DNA from: Nageia nagi
Taxonomy: Eukaryota > Pinophyta
Direction of reading: 5' to 3'
Assembly: GCA_050084985.1 (NCBI GenBank)
Contig: JBITNC010000002.1
Span: forward strand, 22,382,001-22,446,000
DNA length: 64,000 nucleotides
This document shows, in pieces, positions 33,876 through 44,508 of this stretch. Every line of letters starts with the position of its first letter. Within the stretch, counting starts at the first letter, position 1. Below the pieces are notes generated by a model. The model worked only from the letters and a program-made list of their open reading frames with translations. It searched no databases and was not told the origin of the DNA. The position numbers were made by a program, and so were the translations under genes.

Positions 33876-34187
33876 CTACAAAGTCGACGCTATGGATGCG
33901 AAGCCTCCGTCGTGGAAGTAAAACACGATGGGAATGAGTGGAATGAGCTGAGGCATCCTGTCAAATAATTCGTAGACCCTTTCAACGTATCCATTTTGTA
34001 CATATCCGTCGACCATTGCAGTCCATAAGACTACATTTTGGGGAGGCATTTTTGTCAAACAATTCGCAGGCCCTTTCAATGTATCCATCTTGTGCATAGG
34101 TGCAACCAATGCCTGCACGCAAGCAAGCAAAGCAAAGGGTGGCCACGGAGTCCGTACACGAGCTCGAAGAGGGTTGGCCAATGGCAA
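33876..34187 (-). pseudogene. Captured pentatricopeptide-repeat (PPR) gene fragment in E2 leader
   Basis: The minus-strand frame contains [18 protein letters not shown] followed by [18 protein letters not shown], the classic PLS-class PPR consensus. A second, diverged copy precedes it ([17 protein letters not shown]). At DNA level the two repeats are 93 bp apart, equal to a 31-residue S-type motif. After the PPR part the frame runs into [17 protein letters not shown], which resembles the His-Gly-Gly-Gly oxyanion region of plant carboxylesterases, with Asp at one Gly position. PPR proteins bind organelle RNA. This fragment has no start or full array and lies inside a retrotransposon leader, so it is captured host sequence. 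Confidence 0.75.
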
Positions 34188-34826
34188 ATCCTCAAAAAAA
34201 GCTCATCAAAGTAATTTTGATTTAAAAAATATTTGATTAAATATATTGTACCAAAAAAAATCCTTATTTGATTGTTTTTAAATACCTTTCCCCCTTTTTA
34301 AGCTATGAAATAGCTATTATGAGATATGTAATTAAAAAGGGCTATTTGCAATAATTAAAAAAATAATTGTAAAATCATTTTGTATTGCTCTCATCATATA
34401 TATATTAAAGAAAATACACCCTTTTTAATAAATGGCTTACAATATGTTATTTCTATATACTAACCTCTTAAATTAACAACATGTTTACTAGAGGATAGTA
34501 AAAAAAATTACCCATATTTTGCAAATAACAAAAAGGTTAACACATAGTTCAAAATGTGTTAGTGTCATAAGAACAAATCAAGTTTAACTATAACATATTA
34601 TTGCCATTTTGATCATATTTTGCAAAAAATAAGGTCCAATATCTCATAAAATATGTTAGTATCTAATGCAATAATCCATAAGATAACCAAATGAGGAGGA
34701 AATTTATACCTTCTCTTAGTTTTACCTCACCAATGGGGTGTAAGATGAGGAATGAAGAAGGATCACCAAGATGTAGCTTCCACACCAAAAAGAAAAGCTT
34801 TCACACCAAGAAGAAGAGCTTTCACA

Positions 34827-34842
34827 CCAAGCTCTGATACCA
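34827..34842 (-). other. E2 primer-binding site
   Basis: Minus strand TGGTATCAGAGCTTGG, two bases after the LTR end. It matches initiator tRNA-Met. Confidence 0.95.
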
Positions 34843-34844
34843 AT

Positions 34845-35338
34845 TGAAGGAATTAGATCTACACTAATCCTCAAGGTCCAAGACTATAGGAAACTCAATT
34901 ACTCAACATCTACAAGCTAATACACACCATTCACACAAGATAACACAAATATAATGTGGTTCCTCCCTCCTTGAGAGTACATCCACAAGAACTAGTTCTC
35001 AATTCTCAATCTATGCACCTCTTAATACAATTCTCTTTCTCTCCTACACAAACTAGTAGAGTAATCTTACTCCAAATCTTAGTTATATTACAAGAGGAGA
35101 GGCCTTCTATTTATAGCATGAGAGCACCTCCCTAACCTCCCTTTAACCCAAGGGTAAGGTTAGGGTTACAATAAATGTATCACCTAACTTTAACCTACCA
35201 ACTAACCACATGGTAAGGTCAAAGTTTACATAATAAAGAATTCAATTAATCCTTTAAGGTATCTACATATCCTTTAAGTGATTAATTGAATTTACAAGGA
35301 GTTTAGATATTCACAATATTTCATTACAAATTCTAACA
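34845..35338 (-). repeat. E2 5' LTR
   Basis: 494 bp, about 98% identical by eye to 26417-26909, with TATA-like box and palindrome (35241-35290) intact. It would be the promoter for E2. Confidence 0.95.
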
Positions 35339-35343
35339 GAAGG

Positions 35344-36200
35344 ATTATCATTGGTCCACCATGAAAAAAGATTGTTATGAATATATAAAAAGATGACTTG
35401 TCAAATATTAATAATTTTCTAATTTAACTCGTATATACCATTTCAAGTCCTTTAGCTTGTCTAGTCACTTTGGCCATTTACTTGATGGGGTCTTGATCTT
35501 ATTGGTAAGATTGCTCCAACCTTTTCTAGTGGGCATACATTCATCATAATGGACATTAAGTATTTTGCATATTATATTAAATCTATCCCTTTATCCTTCA
35601 TTATAAGACCCAAAATTGTTGAGGTTGTCTTGCATCATATTATTTGTCATTTTGGGACCCCCACCAAAATCATCTTTAAAAATATATTTTCTTTAAAAAA
35701 TAAGAATGTGAAAGCATTCTATAAAAAGTATAATATTTAACACATATTTTCTACTTTTACTATCCTCACGACAGTAATCAAGTAAAAGCCACTAATAAAA
35801 CTATTCTCAAAATCCCTCAAAGATAGTTAAAGAATCCCATAGAGATTGGCATCTTTAATTTCCATTATCACTCTAAGCCTATCAAACTAGCATTCCCATG
35901 CCTATAAGGGCCACACCATATTCTTTTGTTTAGGGAATGAATTTATTAAGCCTTTTAAGATTCAAATTACTTCATTACAAATTTATTTGCAAGAGTTTAT
36001 TTATGATGACTTTTCTTGTCAAGATTAATTAAGTTAAACTTGAACTTGTTAACGAATAATAAATAAATGATTTTAAGAATCTCAATGTTTACCAAGAATG
36101 CATCAAAAGAGCATATACTAAAATAATTAAAAAATAAGAATTCAAAATTGATGATCTTATGTTGAAAGAAAATCTTAAACATGAACAATATCTAAGAGAC
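35344..36200 (+). pseudogene. Tat-like Ty3/gypsy integrase remnant, right part
   Basis: It continues the gypsy integrase interrupted by E2: YHWSTMKKDCYEYIKR (from 35344), the core GLDLIGKIAPTFSSGHTFII with MDIKYFAYYIKSIPLSFI and FGTPTKIIF (about 35485-35680), then YYPHDSNQVKATNKTILKI and ATPYSFV near 35750-35935, and a Lys-rich tail to about 36200. Stops and shifts are present. Its reading order and E2's GAAGG duplication together prove that both halves were one element. Confidence 0.85.
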
Positions 36201-36487
36201 AATTTTTCTCAAAACTAATTAATACCATTTATAATCAAATGTAAATTATATTTTGATACTTATCACCTCATTAATATTTAAAGAATTAAATAAATTGATT
36301 TAATTAATATCATTAATTTCATAAAATTTTATGCTTACTATAAATAAAAATCTAAAAACATATTAAAAACCTTTAAAATAAAAAGTAATTTATATTAAAT
36401 TTTATATTTAAATTATTGATTGAGATAATCATGTGTTAATCTTGCTAAACATGTATTCTGTATTCAATTCCCAAAAAACATCCATAC

Positions 36488-36496
36488 TATATAAAA
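36488..36496 (+). promoter_or_regulatory. Candidate TATA box of the exostosin gene
   Basis: TATATAAAA about 240 bp before the ATG at 36739, in the interval free of gypsy sequence. A transcript start near 36520 would leave a 5' leader of about 220 bp. Positional inference only. Confidence 0.4.
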
Positions 36497-36738
36497 TCCT
36501 ACTACAACCGTTCTTTCCATAGATCAATTATTACACCTTGGTTTGAACATCCTAGGTATAAATGCTTGAATATGTATGGGTGTTGGGATGATTAATCCAA
36601 GGACTATTTCAGCATTGTAAACTTCCATTGACCTATGATTAGTCCTATTTCATATTCCTTTGTCTAGAACTTCCAACACCCAGAGCAATAACAGGCAGCT
36701 GTTAATGTTTTTACAGAAACGCCCGAATCTCTTCTGTA

Positions 36739-37983
36739 ATGGCCTGGAGCATTTCTGCGCAATTCCTGATTTGGGTTCTGGCTATTCATTATCTCAGCCA
36801 AAATCTTGCAGTATCCAATCACACAAGAATATTGAAAAAACCTTTTCAAGATGTTTCTGAAGGTAAGTCTTTTACTGAAAGAATTAATCCTAACAGTAGA
36901 GATCTCCATTCCTTGGATACAGTTCTGAATCCTCTGTATCTTTCCCCATCAATATTTCGATCTAATTATGACCAAATGCTTGAATCCTTCAAGATTTACA
37001 TATACCCTCGTAAGAAGCAGGACTTTGGATCCCCTGAATGGTGCAGTGACCAGAGATTCAGAGACTATGATAAAATGGGTTCACTTTTTTATGAAATCCT
37101 CATGAACAGTGAGTTCATTACAGATGACCCAGAAAAGGCTCACCTTTTTTTCCTGCCATTTTCAGTAGATGCTCAACAGATTAGCTCATCAGTAGGCGTT
37201 TCAAGGTTTTTGAGGAGGTATATTGATGATTTGAGGGGTGACTACCCATATTGGAATAGAACCCTGGGGGCAGATCACTTTTATATTTCATGTGGAGGGA
37301 TTGAGATAGATTCTTCCAGAAATGTTGTTGAGCTTAAGAAGAATGCAATTCAGATATCCTGTTATCCATTAGGCAATGGGCATTTTTACCCACATAAGGA
37401 TATGAGCATGCCTCCCTTGGGATCAGTGATAGCTTTTGACAAAAGTCTATTTTTTCAGGGCAGTGAAACCCGAAGTGTTCTTGCTTATCATGTGGGTTCA
37501 CTTGAGGGCATCCCTGGGATTGAGTCAGTTGTGAAGCAATGGAAAAGTGATCCAGATTTTGTGCTGGATCCTGTTATGCCAGAGGATGGCATTTACACCC
37601 AGAGATTGTGCTCAAGCAGTTTTTGCTTGAATTTCTTAGGCCACAGTGGGAATTTATCAACCTTGATGGAAGCATTGGCATCTGGTTGCATTCCTGTTAT
37701 CATATGCCAGGGTCCCCTCCTTGACTTGCCTTTTCAGGACATTCTTAATTGGCAAGAGTTTACGATTCTTACGAACATGAGACGGATTACTGATCTGAAA
37801 CAAACACTGCTAAATATACCAAAGCCCAAAGTGGAGAAGATGAGGAGCCTATCTGTAGAGGGAAGCAAACATTTGAGGTGGCAATCTACACCACAGCCGT
37901 ATGATGCATTCTACAGTCTGATTTACCAGTTGTGGCTTCGACGACACACTATCAGATATGTTCGGAGGCATGTAAGTAGCTGA
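36739..37983 (+). CDS. Exostosin-family (GT47) glycosyltransferase
   Basis: A single exon of 414 codons, the only intact gene found. Plant GT47 proteins are Golgi type II membrane enzymes that build cell-wall polysaccharides. Residues 7-24 form an N-terminal hydrophobic anchor, but the usual basic residues before it are missing, so the annotated N-terminus may be shortened. The exostosin domain spans about 84-365: FKIYIYP (84-90), AHLFFLPFS (134-142), YPYWNRTLGADHF (169-181), KDMSMPP (220-226), EALASGCIPVII (311-322) and a C-terminal YQLWLRR (396-402). The segment after SSFC (residues 297-308) departs from the common CPSGYEVASPR motif. The ATG is preceded by a suitable leader and TATA box. 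The acceptor substrate cannot be inferred. Confidence 0.93.
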   Translation: MAWSISAQFLIWVLAIHYLSQNLAVSNHTRILKKPFQDVSEGKSFTERINPNSRDLHSLDTVLNPLYLSPSIFRSNYDQMLESFKIYIYPRKKQDFGSPEWCSDQRFRDYDKMGSLFYEILMNSEFITDDPEKAHLFFLPFSVDAQQISSSVGVSRFLRRYIDDLRGDYPYWNRTLGADHFYISCGGIEIDSSRNVVELKKNAIQISCYPLGNGHFYPHKDMSMPPLGSVIAFDKSLFFQGSETRSVLAYHVGSLEGIPGIESVVKQWKSDPDFVLDPVMPEDGIYTQRLCSSSFCLNFLGHSGNLSTLMEALASGCIPVIICQGPLLDLPFQDILNWQEFTILTNMRRITDLKQTLLNIPKPKVEKMRSLSVEGSKHLRWQSTPQPYDAFYSLIYQLWLRRHTIRYVRRHVSS

Positions 37984-38690
37984 GGACTTCATATTCATCG
38001 AGAGATTGGCGTATTGTTCTTTTCAACCATGTAAATGAAGCGCAACTACCAACTCTGACAGGTATTGTCATTTCTCTGCCTAAATTCAATCTGGTACCAA
38101 ATTTTTAAAGGGAATTATTTGATTGGTGTGCATGTTTAAGCACGTTGAAGTAGTTTGCTTGCTTCTTAAAATTGATGTTTCTTTTGCTAAAAACCTCCAT
38201 TTTGGCCCTATTAATTATGTTTTTAACATGTGTGTTCTTAGTTTTCAGTTGCAGTAGTGGCCAATGGATATTATTGTTTTCAGATATTATGCTTTTCAGT
38301 TTTCTTTCAAACTTCATTTTTGGTAATGGAATTCTGAGTTTATAGCTTAATGGAAGAGACTAAGCTTTTTTGTGTAGGGCCTGTTATGTCCATTAGTTTC
38401 ATTTCTTACGCATTAGTTTGTTTTTGGAAATTGCTTATGGGGTTTCCCACTGAATTACTTGCCTCTCTGGGTGTGCAGGGTTGGGAATACTGGACTTTTA
38501 CTATTCATGGGGCTTGAGAGATTTCCTTCTCCAATTAGTTGTAACCCCTGGCTCTCTGGGATCCCTTGGACAAACAGAATGTACACTTTGTTGGAGAAGT
38601 TCATCACAGCCTAATAAGCATGGTTGGCATTTAAGCTCTGAACCTGGACGAGTTCAAAGTCAATAAATATAGTATTATATTTGTTAAATT
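37984..38690 (+). other. Probable 3' UTR with an intron and poly(A) signal
   Basis: Downstream of the stop, CAG followed by GTATTG at 38062 and a pyrimidine-rich GTGTGCAG ending at 38478 would define an intron of about 417 bp in the 3' UTR. The following segment (38479-38690) has a base composition like the gene and ends near AATAAA at 38662-38667. This is inference from splice-site consensus. A separate short non-coding transcript is an alternative. Confidence 0.4.
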
Positions 38691-41600
38691 GTTATCTGTT
38701 TTGAATATTTTACACTAAGTAACATGAACTCCTTGAAACAATGAATTAACACTTTTCCAAATGTTTTGAGGACATGGAAATATTCCAAAAAGTGCTTCTC
38801 AGTTTATGTACAGAGTACAGAATATATAAAAGATAGACAATGCTTCCTTTTGACAATTGGACGTAAATGTCTGTGACTATGAGTAGACAGTACAAAAAAA
38901 TGGTTTGGTTACTTCAGGATTCAGATGGTTTTCATTTTAATTTATATGCCTGCATTTTTATGTACAATTTTACATATGAAAGTCTTCCTTACCTAGAGGA
39001 TAGTTTTATAAACAAGTTTATGCCTTGAGTTTTATCTATTTAATTGGATTACCCTAGTAGCTAAATATATCTATCCGAGCTTTCTAATGTGAAGACAAAG
39101 CACTTTGAGTGTGGAGACAAATGTATTTTGGACAGGGAAATAGTTGCAAGTGAAAAGAATGTTCTATCATACATTCTTTAAGGATCAATCATCATAGAGT
39201 CTAAGGAGGTGACTAACCTATTTAATGTCTGAAGAAGTAGGTTTTCTTCACCTGTTGAACTTTGAAGGATTCATGAATTTGAAATTGTTCAAAAAAAGGT
39301 GATTAAGATGAATTTGTGACCATTTTTAAGGTGAATTGAATCTGGTTTAAGGTAGGGTGCTTATGAGCAGATTACTATTAGTCTACCGAGCTTGTGCATT
39401 TGCAACGTGTTTTGGATGTTTGTTTAGTGTCGCCTTTAGCAACAGTTGAAGGCATAAAATGTATTTTGCTCAAATAAATTGTCATGTTGTTTTTATTCTG
39501 ATTACACCAGGTAAATTTCGTGTTGGAAATTTATAATGATTGAGAGTGAATGAGCAAAAAATCTCACATGAAGTGTGAAAAAGTTATTCATTGGATCTTT
39601 ATTTACAGTTTTTCCTTTCCTGGATAAATATCACTTTCTAGGTGTATGGAGTTTTAGGGGACATATAAAATATACCAGTACATAGACAAGTACCTTGAAC
39701 AACTTCTTAGTTTTTCAGATATCAGGGAGAGGAGCCAATATACAAGCAAGGTCGAATAAATCGGACTCCGTTCTTTCAACCATCACATAAGAAACTGAAG
39801 ATAATTTTATTCATTGTATACTTTCAGGTGTCAGCACAAGAAAACTTTGTTTTTATTATAAGGTAATAGGTATATATGGCCAACAACTTCTGAAAGACTC
39901 AGCATAATGTTTATATGCCTCTTATTCGTGAGTTTTGAGATGCCAATATGGTTTCTACATGATATTCTTCATTATTCGCTCTTCGAAATGATGTACAACT
40001 ACTTAAATAGGAAATCCATATGGTGAAAAATGGTATTACCATATTTATATTTAATATTGATGCATTTGGAAGATATAGCCTTAAAAAGGCATTCAAAATG
40101 TTCAATAGTGATGGAATGAGATTCACAACAAACGACTTTAATTAATATATTACATATTTGTTTTGAGCTAAGATGACAACCTATCATCTTGTTTTATAAG
40201 ACATGCTTTTAGAGGCTGCCCAACTATTAACCTCTCTTCTCATCTGTGAACTGTGCATATCAAATTAACTAATTGGATGTAACTGTGCATTGTATAAAAT
40301 GCTATATACTCCTTACTATATGTATAGAGTTTTTATTATTGAGGAGGATGCATGTACGTGCTTCATTCATAATGTCATCAATAGAATAAAAAGATATGAT
40401 TTTGCACACAATACTTGATTTTAAGTTAAAGATGTTAGATGAAGTTGGGACACAATACAATACAAATGAGAATCAATTTGGTATCCATTTCCATTTCCTG
40501 TACAATGCTCAAGATGTAATGCATCAAGTGAAGATTCAAGAAGAAACACATGACTTACTACAAATTTTGATATTCCTATATGTGATATTGTCAAACTATG
40601 AGATTCAAGTAGATAAAGTTTTTCATTTTGAAATTGGAAAGATATCTGATTCTCCATGGTTTCAAGTTTTGGAATTTCAAATGTAGGAGGCTAAAGAAGA
40701 TATTTTTGTATCATCCATAGCTTGTATAGCTTTGGTTCTTAGCTCACCTAGTGTAGTTTTTTCTCCTCTCTACCAACTTTGATTGCATGTAAAAGGTGTT
40801 TTTCCTTCCTACCTTTGGATCTCCTGCACACGTCTTTACACCGAATTTAGTGCCCTAAATATCCTTAAATGTCGCAATCGATAAGTTTGAAACATATGCA
40901 CATGTTTACAATTGTGGGTTTTGAATTTGGGTGGATTTAGAGATTGATGTGAACTTTGGGAGTCATAATGACGAGCTGCAGTGTTACTAGAAAACTCAAT
41001 TTAGCAGTGTTGTTAAACTCATGTAAAACATTTTTCTAGCTTGCAATGACTAGTATTTGATATATATGTGTTGTGTCTCATTTCATTTTGATATTTTATA
41101 AATCTAGATATTAGAAAGCTAAGCTTTTTTACTCTGCTAAGTGTAATGGCTTGAAAGAGTGAGAAGAATGTAATAATTTGCCCCTTAGCATGCCCCTAAT
41201 TTACGTTTGGCTCAGTGTGGCCTTGTGATCCGCCATATGAGCAATGGATTTAGACAGGATAATGTAAGTATGCCTGCTAATATTCAAAAAATGACAATGC
41301 TAAAGGTTTTATGTAAATCTGGGTTTGATGCCTCATTTAGTAAATCGGCATAGTATGAAACATGGTGTTCTTGTGAGCCAACAGCATTGGGAACAATACC
41401 ATTGGTACTGTGTAAAAATGATTGTTTAAACAGGGTAATACTTGTATTGAGAAATGCTATGCCAAATTAGACAAGAAGTAGGATAGCTTCATGATGGATT
41501 TAGAACGGATACATGGTTGTTCAAAAGTATCAAGGATGGGATACATCACAATTCTTGTACTGGAAAACTCTCATGAGCATAACATAATTCCATGATACTC

Positions 41601-41829
41601 TTGAACGACTATGTGTCCCATCTAAATCCATCATTAAGCAATGAAACTTTTAGTTTAATTGGTATGAGACTTATTCAGCATAACCTATTTACGTCGTTAG
41701 GTGTCCCCGCATTGAGAGTCTGAAGCTTGTTTGACGTATTGACTATTGTTATGTAGTCCACAGTTCAGACGGTGGAATTAGTTTGAACTGTAGATTTGAA
41801 GTTTTAGTTTTATGAATATTTGATCGTTG
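38691..41829. other. Intergenic sequence, no gene recognised
   Basis: Low-copy-looking AT-rich DNA without transposon or coding signatures that I can name. One 96-codon plus-strand frame at 40396-40686 (MILHTILDFKLKMLDEVGTQ) has no recognisable homology and could be a chance frame. Confidence 0.5.
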
Positions 41830-42060
41830 CAGTCTACATCATGCATCTTGTCAAACATTTATGGTGCAGCTCCATGAAACTTATTTTGGGATCCTCGCAA
41901 CAAGCGGTGACTATCGGATTTGGGATATACAAACTATGTTGGTAAATTTTTAAACTGGTTGCATCATGCATCTTGTCAAACAATTTGCTTGCCTTAATAA
42001 TTACGCTTCCATAGTTATGGGAATGATAAGAATTCTTTCGCATGTCAGTACGACATAGTT
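41830..42060 (-). pseudogene. PPR gene fragment, degraded
   Basis: The minus strand encodes ASKLFDKMHDA near 41955-41995 and a second partial MFDKMHD at 41837-41860, motifs of PLS-class PPR repeats (LFDKMPERDVVSW). The nucleotide word CATCATGCATCTTGTCAAACA occurs exactly at 41837 and 41962 here, and again at 43980. The surroundings are full of stops. A relic of a host PPR gene or repeated partial copies of one. Confidence 0.5.
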
Positions 42061-42329
42061 CAGATTTGATCCTATATACAAACAATAATTAATTAATACG
42101 TTGAAATGTTGAAATAATAGATCAGCTTTGATCCGATATACAAACAATAAATACGCTGCAACAGCCTACCAACTCTAACTGTACACCAACGAACAGGCCT
42201 AGATTGCCACCTTGCTTGTTTGTATTTATTTTGCTTTGATGTTTTCATTGTCACACTTACAAGTTTTTACCTATTACAAATTGTTACCTCTAACCACCAA
42301 TTCTAGAACAGCAGTGAGAAATAGCAAAT

Positions 42330-42440
42330 TAAGAGTGCAAGTGAGCAACAATAAGAAAGACCAAATTCCAGCCAGACCAAATTCAGAGCACAAGTGAGCA
42401 GCTACGAGAAAGACCAAATTCAAGAGCACAAGCTAGCGAA
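42330..42440. repeat. Short direct repeat AAGTGAGCA...AGAAAGACCAAATTC
   Basis: Two close copies of a unit of about 48 bp (AAGTGAGCARCWAYRAGAAAGACCAAATTC) with a partial third, tandemly arranged. Non-coding. Confidence 0.6.
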
Positions 42441-42710
42441 CAACATTAATAAGGTTTCCAAATTGCAAATCATGTTTATATTATTTATTTGTATTCTGAA
42501 GTTGTGTAACATATATGCCACTTGATTCTCTTTCTATTTTATGTCCGCGTTTATTTCCTAGTCATTCTTTTATCCAAATAGATGGTATAGATGGGTGGTT
42601 GAAGGATCCATATTTTGCTTACTAGAAATACAGATCCACAGTACTCTCTATGCTCTTCAATTATTATTATGATGGGTAGAACAAAATTTATCCAAAATAT
42701 ATATAGATAA

Positions 42711-43258
42711 GAAACCATGTTTACTTTTGAATAAAATTTTATAGATCCAATGAACCATAGATTAAATGACACATACAATTTTTTTTCATATATTTCTTCA
42801 TGAACAATGCAAAAACTGCATCTACTTATAAAGAAATTGCTACACACACTTCATAGATCATTGTCACTACTCTTTACGGTATACATATTTTATTTTGGAG
42901 CTCCTATGAAACCATGTTTACTTTTGAATAAAATTTTATAGATCCAATGAACCGTAGATTAAATGGTACATACAATTTTTTTTCGTATTTTTATCCATGG
43001 ACAATGCAAAAACTGCATTTGCCTATAAAGAAATTGCTACACACACTTCATAGATTATTGTCAGTACTCTTTACGGTATACATATCTTATTCTGGAGCTC
43101 CTGTGGTGGCCAAACTTATTTAGTAACTAATGTACAAAATATGTTCTAAGTCCATTCAAATTTTTTTGGTATTTTTATCCATGGATAGTGCAAAAAATGC
43201 ATCAACCTATAAAGAAATTGCTACACACTTTATAAATTATTATCGTTACTCTTTTCGG
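42711..43258. repeat. 197-bp tandem duplication, about 2.6 copies
   Basis: Copy 1 at 42711-42907 and copy 2 from 42908 share GAAACCATGTTTACTTTTGA, an ATAAAGAAATTGCTACACAC word and GGTATACATAT with few differences. A truncated, more diverged third copy spans about 43150-43258. A small frame (43130-43372) starts in the third copy and ends outside, and is not conserved in the others. The origin is unknown. Confidence 0.85.
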
Positions 43259-43879
43259 CCTTCAACATGTCTTCAATTTCTCCAGACCTACATCACTAAC
43301 AATTCCCTTCCAGAGGGCAAGCTTTATCATTCACTTGAATTGGAACTACTCAGGCTTGAATCCATTCAATAGACTATATTGCCTAGCCTCTTGGTCTTTA
43401 ATTCAACTATTTTTGTCTACACAATAACAATTATCTTGAATTGAGTATCTTTCTTGACATGGAATACTTCCAAAGACTAACAATAAGCATTACAACCCTA
43501 GATTTGTTTTATCAAACAAGATAGTGAAGTACAAAAAAATTATAGTATTAAAATGAGCAAGACAACTATTTTTTTTTTTTATCAAGAATCCACTGCATAC
43601 TCAAAGGACCAAATGACCAAATTCTAGCTCTCGAACTCAAGAGTGATGTTTTTCCAATGAGAGTTTTCATGTTGTCCGACAATTCTATATTGTCTACAAA
43701 ATAACAACATTTCATTGAACATAATTTAGTAATCACTTCGCCAACACATTTCTTTTTAAACATATTAGTTTTAGGAATAAGATTCACATATCATTGTACA
43801 TAACATCATATATGAAATAAAGGCAAATAAACATAATGTTCCCAGCATGACTATCGTTTTTGCACCATCCTTCAGCATG

Positions 43880-44130
43880 TATGGACATGCACCACACTAT
43901 CCACATCCATACGTGCCCTTTCAACGTATACGTTTCTTGCATATCCTTGCGATCATTATAGTCCATGAAATTGTGTCTGCATCATGCATCTTGTCAAACA
44001 ATTCACGGGAAAGAAGTCTCACCATTGATGGAATGCACAGCCTTACGGCCCCTGAGGCCCCTGAGAGAATGGATGAGAGGCGGAGAAAGAGTGGCCTTCT
44101 AAGCTCGACCAATAATTCGAATCCCATCGA
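43880..44130 (-). pseudogene. PPR gene fragment with frameshift
   Basis: The minus strand reads LFDKMHDADTISWTIMIAR, a PLS-class PPR motif. One base later in another frame it continues as NVYVERARMDVDSVVHVHT, matching the GYxxNGYVERALEL part, so a single-base indel breaks it. Upstream is a Leu/Arg-rich stretch. It ends 40 bp before E3's LTR at 44169, in DNA that predates E3. It is related to the fragments at 41830-42060. Confidence 0.7.
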
Positions 44131-44168
44131 TATAGCTTTGTCAAAACCTTAAACCATGTAGATCCCGA

Positions 44169-44392
44169 TGTTGAAATGCATTATTGTAAAGGTTTGTAAT
44201 AATCTTCTATGTAAGAGATTCATATTTGTGAATGAAGTGAGATCTAGTTAGTGGATGTACTCCTAGTTGGAGGAACCACTTATATTTTGTCATCTTAGTG
44301 AGATTACTTTGTGAGTTTGTTAGATGTGATTTGTGAATTTACATGTGATCTTGGGAATATAGAGTTGTTTATATTATAGTTCAACTCTCTCA
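44169..44392 (+). repeat. E3 5' LTR, short form
   Basis: 224 bp, starting TGTTGAAATGCATTATTG and ending AACTCTCTCA. Relative to E1 it lacks the central 270 bp or so, apparently joined at a GTAAG repeat (CTATGTAAG then AGATTC). The same joint is in the 3' LTR, so the deletion predates insertion. It also has a private 7-bp deletion near the start. Confidence 0.9.
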
Positions 44393-44394
44393 TT

Positions 44395-44408
44395 TGGTAT
44401 TAGAGCCA
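44395..44408 (+). other. E3 primer-binding site
   Basis: TGGTATTAGAGCCA two bases after the LTR, matching initiator tRNA-Met with one mismatch. Confidence 0.9.
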
Positions 44409-44508
44409 TTTGGAGGCTCCTCTTCATCTTTGGTTTGGTGATTCATTTTCAACTTGGAGATCGTCATTCTTAAATCTACTCTTCATTGTGAGGTAAACTC
44501 AAGAAAAG

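Larger units (their letters stand above)
31717..34709 (-). other. E2 long leader, probable intron
   Basis: About 3.0 kb from AGAGAAG followed by GTATAA (minus strand, at 34709) to TTGTGTAG just before CAATGG (31717). Splicing would bring the primer-binding-site exon directly to the gag ATG. It carries the family blocks at 32000-32420 (for example AATGGGTTTTGTACTAACCC) and a large GC-richer cassette at 33240-34190 of host origin. Confidence 0.55.
26417..35338 (-). mobile_element. Copia LTR retrotransposon E2, full-length and young
   Basis: 8.9 kb on the minus strand, bounded by LTRs of 494 bp (34845-35338, 5') and 493 bp (26417-26909, 3') that differ at about 10 positions by eye (about 98% identical), and flanked by a perfect GAAGG target-site duplication (26412-26416 and 35339-35343). 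It has an initiator-tRNA PBS, PPT, gag, protease, integrase, RT and RNase H in copia order. It sits inside the integrase of a gypsy remnant, whose reading resumes on the other side. Despite the young LTRs, pol carries several nonsense codons. Its leader holds captured PPR-gene sequence. Confidence 0.97.

Noticed and set aside
40396-40686. 96-codon plus-strand frame
   Set aside because: No homology, no splice or promoter support. Length is within chance for this composition. Kept only as a note in the intergenic entry.
43130-43372. 80-codon plus-strand frame near the tandem duplication
   Set aside because: Starts inside a repeat unit and is not preserved in the other copies. No recognisable domain.
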